Assembly (NCBI GenBank): GCA_023512835.1
Contig: CM042091.1
Coordinates: 48,501 to 112,500 of the forward strand
Origin: Taxillus chinensis
Lineage: Eukaryota > Streptophyta > Magnoliopsida > Santalales > Loranthaceae
Direction of reading: 5' to 3'
Length of the DNA: 64,000 nt
Part shown: one piece after another, positions 59,508 through 64,000 of the stretch
Position numbering within the stretch: the stretch's first letter is position 1
How the letters are laid out: the number at the start of each line of letters is the position of its first letter
Notes under the pieces: generated by a model
What the model saw: only the letters and a program-made list of their open reading frames with translations
The model's database searches: none
Told to the model about the DNA's origin: nothing
Position numbers and translations under genes: made by a program

Positions 59508-60846
59508 CCTTGGGATTGGACACCCAGCAACGGTAACGAGATAGATGTCACGGGAATACCGTATACGGGAACTGAATAGGCTTTCGAAAAACGATCTGCA
59601 GCGGGGAACACACAGAACGCCTAAACGCAACCCGGAGAGCCACCCATAGCACAATGTGTTTTAAAGAGACTGTCCAGTCCAATACCAATAATAGATATCC
59701 TTTCGGCCTCGTGAAAGCGGAAGCACACAGTAATTGCGGGTACCGAGAGTCTGAGCTCCCTCGATTCCAACTGTGCCGAGACCAGGCCCATCGCAGTGGC
59801 ACAGCAGAGAGTCATGCATTTCCCTTGGAAGGAAACACTCTTTGGATCCCCTGTTGTTAGCAGCTTCGCTTTCAAACGACGTATACGCAACACACAGAAG
59901 AGCCCGGCCCGGATTTTCCATTGGAAGTCTGGCAACTCGATCGGTGGCGCACAGGTAAAGTGAGACAACACAGTGTCCCTCCGAGAGATGAGCATCTCTT
60001 ACAGGCCCCCATCTCATGTAGTGAACGAAGGATATGCTTTCAGTGTGCTTTCTGGAAGACTCGACTCGGACTCGGATGTCATTGGAATGCCAGCAGGCAC
60101 ATACCTTTGGATGCATTTGTAAGACAGGACTGTGTAGGCACTTCTCTTAGGGGCTGTGGAATACGTTTGGTAAAACGGTACGGGATATCTATCTTCACGC
60201 GATGTGAGACATGCACTGCACTGCACACGCTAAAGCACACGTATCGAGCACCTCTAGAAACCCTTTGAGAGCTCCCCGCCAGCATACACTTGAGTTTCCA
60301 TGTCTGTCAAGAGAAATGGTTCTAGATACCTCGTCGGCCACCGCTAAGCGATCTCCAGCGCATTTCCGGCATACGCAGCAAACCGTATTCCACTTTCAGG
60401 CGTTCTCGGAAACCCGGTTAACGACTCGCAAATTCCCTTGAATCAGACCTAAGGGAGTACTACTACGGTCCAGATAGACCTCCCAGCCATGACAGTCCCA
60501 GCCATCCGACTACAGACTCGAAGAGTAATGGAGCACCACAGATTCATAGAAACATGGGGCTTGCTATTGAGCTTACAGACAGAATGCACGCTACAGAAAG
60601 GAGGGTAGTAACTGCTGAAGAGAGCTCTTCGACAAATGGTATCAAGAGCATCTCTGTACATAACCGGTGTTGCCCTACGCTTTATGGTTCGAGGGCCCGT
60701 TGGTCCATCATCCATTTCAGTACTCTACTCTTTGGACGGAGCCGCATGCGGGGATACCCGCACGTACGGTTCCTTTGAGAAGGGTGTGAACCCAAACCTA
60801 TCCGTCCCGACGAGCGGTCCAAGGAGCTGCATCCCTACTCACCTGG
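59508..60846 (+). other. Spacer and 3' half of the last nad1 intron
   Basis: Domain V is at 60739-60772 (starting GAGCCGCATGCGGGGATACC), about 75 nt before exon 5. The upstream limit of intron sequence is not clear. The maturase gene matR, which in seed plants normally sits in this intron upstream of exon 5, is not present. No nad1 exon 4 is found before it either. Confidence 0.75.
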
Positions 60847-61105
60847 TCCATGCACATCGCTCTCTCCAGGAGGTTGGCCGCCTATCCTAGAAATGCCTAT
60901 GTCAACCAATATTCCCCCGGGCTCGCTCTGGTTTAGTCTCAAGGTACTCTTGTTTCTCTCTGTATTTATATGGGTCCGTGCAGCATTTCCACGATATCGT
61001 TATGATCAATTAATGGGACTTGGCCGGAAGGTGTTCTTGCCTCTCTCATTAGCTCGGGTAGTCTCCGTTGCCGGTGTTTTAGTAACCTTTCAATGGCTCC
61101 CATAA
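60847..61105 (+). CDS. nad1: nad1 exon 5 (C-terminus)
   Basis: ND1 is the complex I membrane subunit at the junction with the peripheral arm. This last exon, placed at the known 259-nt length, encodes [20 protein letters not shown], then [40 protein letters not shown] and LVTFQWLP with TAA at 61103-61105. Ser, Pro and Arg occupy conserved Leu and Trp sites that editing would restore (for example CGG to UGG in GLGWKVF). It lies upstream of exon 1, the reverse of gene order. Confidence 0.94.
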
Positions 61106-61284
61106 TCGAATTCTCTCGGCCTTCTGCTTCTGCTGTGCTCGGAATTCTCTTTGGAAAGCGGGCTAGTCCCCGAAAATGCCCATAGGTTTGGGTGGGCTCG
61201 ATCTGTTTTCGAGAAAAGGTCCCGTTTCTTTCCATCTGGGATTGTCTGCCAGGCCAGATCTCTTCAGAGAATACAAAATCGAAA
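61106..61284 (+). other. 179-bp gap between nad1 exon 5 and exon 1
   Basis: This short stretch serves both as the 3' untranslated end of nad1 exon 5 and as the 5' leader of exon 1. I see no separate gene or convincing promoter motif. A single precursor could therefore carry the last and first exons of the same mRNA. Confidence 0.6.
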
Positions 61285-61671
61285 ACGTACACTGTAGTTC
61301 CAGCGGAAATACTCTTCTTAATTCTACCACTGCTACTAGGAGTTGCCTTTTTAGTGCTCGCGGAGCGTAAAGTAATGGCTTTTGTGCAACGTCGAAAGGG
61401 TCCGGATGTTGTTGGCTCGTTCGGATTGTTACAACCGATAGCAGATGGTGTGAAATTGCTGCTCAAAGAACCTATTTCACCAAGTAGTGCGAATGTCTCC
61501 CTGTTTCGAATGGCTCCAGTGGCCACATTTCTGTTAAGTCTGGTCGCCCGGGCCGTTGTACCTTTTGAGTATGGTATGGTATTGTCAGATCTGAACATAG
61601 GGCTACTTTATTTGTTTGCAATCTCTTCGCTAGGAGTTTATGGAATTATTCTGGCAGGTCGGTCTAGTAAT
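61285..61671 (+). CDS. nad1: nad1 exon 1, ACG start
   Basis: The first 387 nt of nad1, the known exon length, start at ACG (61285-61287), which C-to-U editing would turn into AUG. The sequence is [20 protein letters not shown], then [60 protein letters not shown] and IILAGRSSN. Arg in AGRSSN and VARAVVP stand for conserved Trp (CGG to UGG). Exon 2 does not follow in the window. Confidence 0.95.
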
Positions 61672-62060
61672 AAGGGGGCGGCCGTTCGGTCGCCTATGAG
61701 ACTCTCTTGTGCTTGCCTATGGGGTTGAAGCAGGTGGTGTTGAACGATCTACTCTACACAGGTGTGACGGGGCTACACATTTTATGGAGCGATACGGTTC
61801 CGGTAAAAACAAGGGGGTATCAAACCTCGGCCGGGATCGAGTGGAAGTCATACACAGATGCACGGACTCCGAAGAGAGCAGCTTCCAAGCCCAACAAATA
61901 CGCTAGTCCCGGAGGTCCCGTAACGTACAGTGAACGTCTCTCTTAAGAGTGTGAAGAGCTGGCAGGCATCGCACTCACTTTAAGAAAAAGAGGTATTGAG
62001 TATCAACGCTACTGGAGGGACTTTAATGGAGTCTGAGAGGTGTGTTGCCACCCAAGGTGT
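61672..62060 (+). other. 5' half of nad1 intron 1
   Basis: After exon 1 the sequence begins AAGGGGGCGGCCGTTCGG and has group II domain I character for a few hundred bases. No domain V or exon 2 follows, so this is the 5' half of the trans-spliced first nad1 intron. The right-hand limit given is a guess. Confidence 0.7.
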
Positions 62061-64000
62061 TCCGCTGTCTCTATCTTATCTGTCCGCGGCAGCAATTCGG
62101 AAGTGTCTTTGCATCAACTACGCGGGTTGGACTTGACTGGCATTCTTTAAGTTAGAGTTAAGGGGAACGCAATACAGCACTGGTGCGATTCTCGCAGCCA
62201 ATCCATTCTCTTATAAGACAGAACTACTATGAGTTATGACTGCACTGAGTTATGACTGCACTGAGTTATGCACCTTTTTCCAGAGACCTATTGCGTATTG
62301 TCCGGGATACGGGCCCTTGTCGAATCCGAAAGCAGCATGCCGCAACCACTGGATGGTCTAGGAAATGTCGGGGGGAAGTACTACCCATGGTGAACCTCTC
62401 CTTGTGATCGGGAGGAAGAGATGCCGGGCGGAAGTACCGAATCGGAGTTCCCTTAGGTAGCCACCGACCAAAAGAGTGCTCCTTACACTTCCGTGCTTGG
62501 AACAGCGCTTTCGCAAAGAGGTAACAGGTTGTTCTCTGCCTGAACTGGGATCGCTCGCCTGCTAGGTAAGATTGGGAGCGACTGTGTTTGAGAACATATG
62601 ACCTTACTGGGTTGGGGGACACGGGGCGGAACGACCTCTCGATCTACTGCATTCCCGAAAGACAGGTCCGGAAAGGTGCAACCTCTTATAGGGGCAGCTA
62701 GCCACCAGGAGATCTCCTTGGACGTTGTCTGGGCCAAGAGCCATAGGAGAGTTGCGGTTGCCATTCTGTATAGTATAGTGTTGATACCGGCACCCAGCTA
62801 GATAGGATGGATTCAGCTGGTAGTGAGAGTCCTCTGAGTACCAGCATAATACCATCTTGTATTGCTATCCCTATGCTGCGGGAAAGGACTCTGTCTCCCT
62901 ACGCGCCAGCAAAGCCAGAAAGCATTCCAATCTCTACTCTTCTTCTGGAAAAACGGATAAGTCCGACGTCATAGGCGCAGTGCGGAGCGGAATGGAGTGT
63001 ATTGAGAGCTGCTTTCGAATACGGGAACACATACAAAAAGGGAAGCAATCCATCTTTTGGAGATCGCTTTAAGAGCTCTGGTGCTGCCCACTCTCTTTCC
63101 GTAAATGTGTCTCAGCATCATGCTAGGTGTGCGTCTTCGACTCTTACACGCGGTTGGACAAATTGTGCTGCCGATCGGGACACCGTATCCAATCCGTGAA
63201 GTCACCGGAATAGCATGTCGGGAAGCAAGCCCTTATTTAGGTATCCCGCCGCAAGGGTTTCGGAATGGTCGAATAAGGACAATTGAAAGACATCGTCATG
63301 CTGTTAGGTACTCTTTTAGGAGTTCGGCAACGAGGATCTGGGGAAAGCTTCTTAAAGAGCTCTATCATTACAGATTGGACAGTACAGTACTGGAATGGAC
63401 ACAACAACCCGGAGCTAACAAACTGGGCGCACGGACTTTCCGCTTAGGTACCTCGCTGACTTAGCTCTTTTTAAAGCATACAGATCTGACTCTACTCTAA
63501 GATGCTGTGCCACGAGATCCGAGATGCTCTTGCTACGTTGCTTTGTGCAAGCAATTCCATTATCGTTCCGTGTATATGAGTCGGATTTCCGGTGTGTGTA
63601 GTCCCGCCCCATAGCACTTTCGAAACGGCACGCGAAAGCAGTCATGTATCCGATATCCGAGTTTCGGAGGACAGAATAGAAGACTGAAAGCAACCCGCGG
63701 GTGACAGCAAAGTGTAACTCACAGAGGTACAGTGTGTACAAAACGACTGCAATCAGAGAAGTCAATAGTGCTGCTGCCAAGAGTAAGAGCTGTATCTGTT
63801 GTTCTGTAACGATATAAATCCACCGTCCAGACGCCCCAAAGAAAGCTGTTCCTTCGGGTCACGCCGGCAACGGCTGGGATTGGTCTTCGTGCAAGTAGCA
63901 GGTACGCGCTCCAACTCTAGCAGCGTACTAACGATACTCTATTTCATATAGAGATTATAAAGGTGGCTTTAAGTCTACTTTTATAATTGATTTAGTGTTC
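62061..64000. other. Gene-free region
   Basis: No gene is recognised. A tandem repeat with unit GAGTTATGACTGCACT occupies about 62231-62270. The minus-strand frame at 63415-63780 begins with a hydrophobic stretch (AAALLTSLIAVVLYTLYL) but resembles no known family. Confidence 0.55.

Noticed and set aside
63415..63780. Hydrophobic minus-strand frame considered as nad6, atp8 or sdh3
   Set aside because: Beyond a hydrophobic start it shares no recognisable motif with any of them.

Overview
This window is plant mitochondrial DNA, almost certainly from a seed plant. It carries nad genes broken up by group II introns, ccmB, ccmFn, rps14, mitochondrial tRNAs and a plastid-type trnM. Many conserved Leu/Phe positions are encoded as Ser/Pro, and some starts and stops read ACG or CGA, so C-to-U RNA editing must be heavy. 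Coding density is low, most of the DNA is gene-free, and short repeats are shuffled throughout. Together with the editing load this fits a gymnosperm (conifer-like) better than an angiosperm, but that placement is inference.

Layout. 1-5.2 kb: no recognised gene. 5.2-8.3 kb: nad9, then nad2 exons 4 and 5 with the intron between them. 9.4 kb: plastid-type trnM(CAU). 10.85-12.8 kb: nad3 and ccmFn, both with reading-frame defects. 13.5-15.8 kb (minus): nad5 exons 1 and 2. 15.8-24.7 kb: gene-poor, with one arm of a 1.5-kb inverted repeat and trnfM. 24.7 kb: nad4L. 26.6-27.9 kb (minus): ccmB and a chimeric ORF starting with an atp1 5' fragment. 30.3 kb: trnI(CAU). 32.9-37.9 and 44.6-49.5 kb: a 4,972-bp inverted repeat, each arm holding nad4 exons 3 and 4, around a 6.66-kb spacer with trnQ(UUG). 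50.3-55.5 kb (minus): a complete five-exon nad7. 56.5 kb (minus): the 22-nt nad5 exon 3. 56.9-58.4 kb: second arm of the 1.5-kb repeat. 58.7-59.5 kb: broken rpl5 and intact rps14. 60.7-61.7 kb: nad1 exon 5 followed by nad1 exon 1, in permuted order.

How it works together. Most genes encode membrane-arm or core subunits of respiratory complex I (nad1, 2, 3, 4, 4L, 5, 7, 9). ccmB and ccmFn serve cytochrome c maturation and rps14 the mitoribosome. nad1, nad2, nad4 and nad5 are present only as scattered exon groups flanked by half-introns, so their mRNAs must be joined by trans-splicing with pieces outside the window. Exon lengths of nad7 (140, 69, 467, 244, 262 nt) fit the seed-plant pattern and give one clean 393-codon frame.

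Two cautions. Three genes (nad3, nad5, ccmB) share one defect, a single extra base in a homopolymer, which suggests uncorrected sequencing error unless transcripts prove otherwise. I ran no search: gene calls come from recognising conserved protein sequence by eye.
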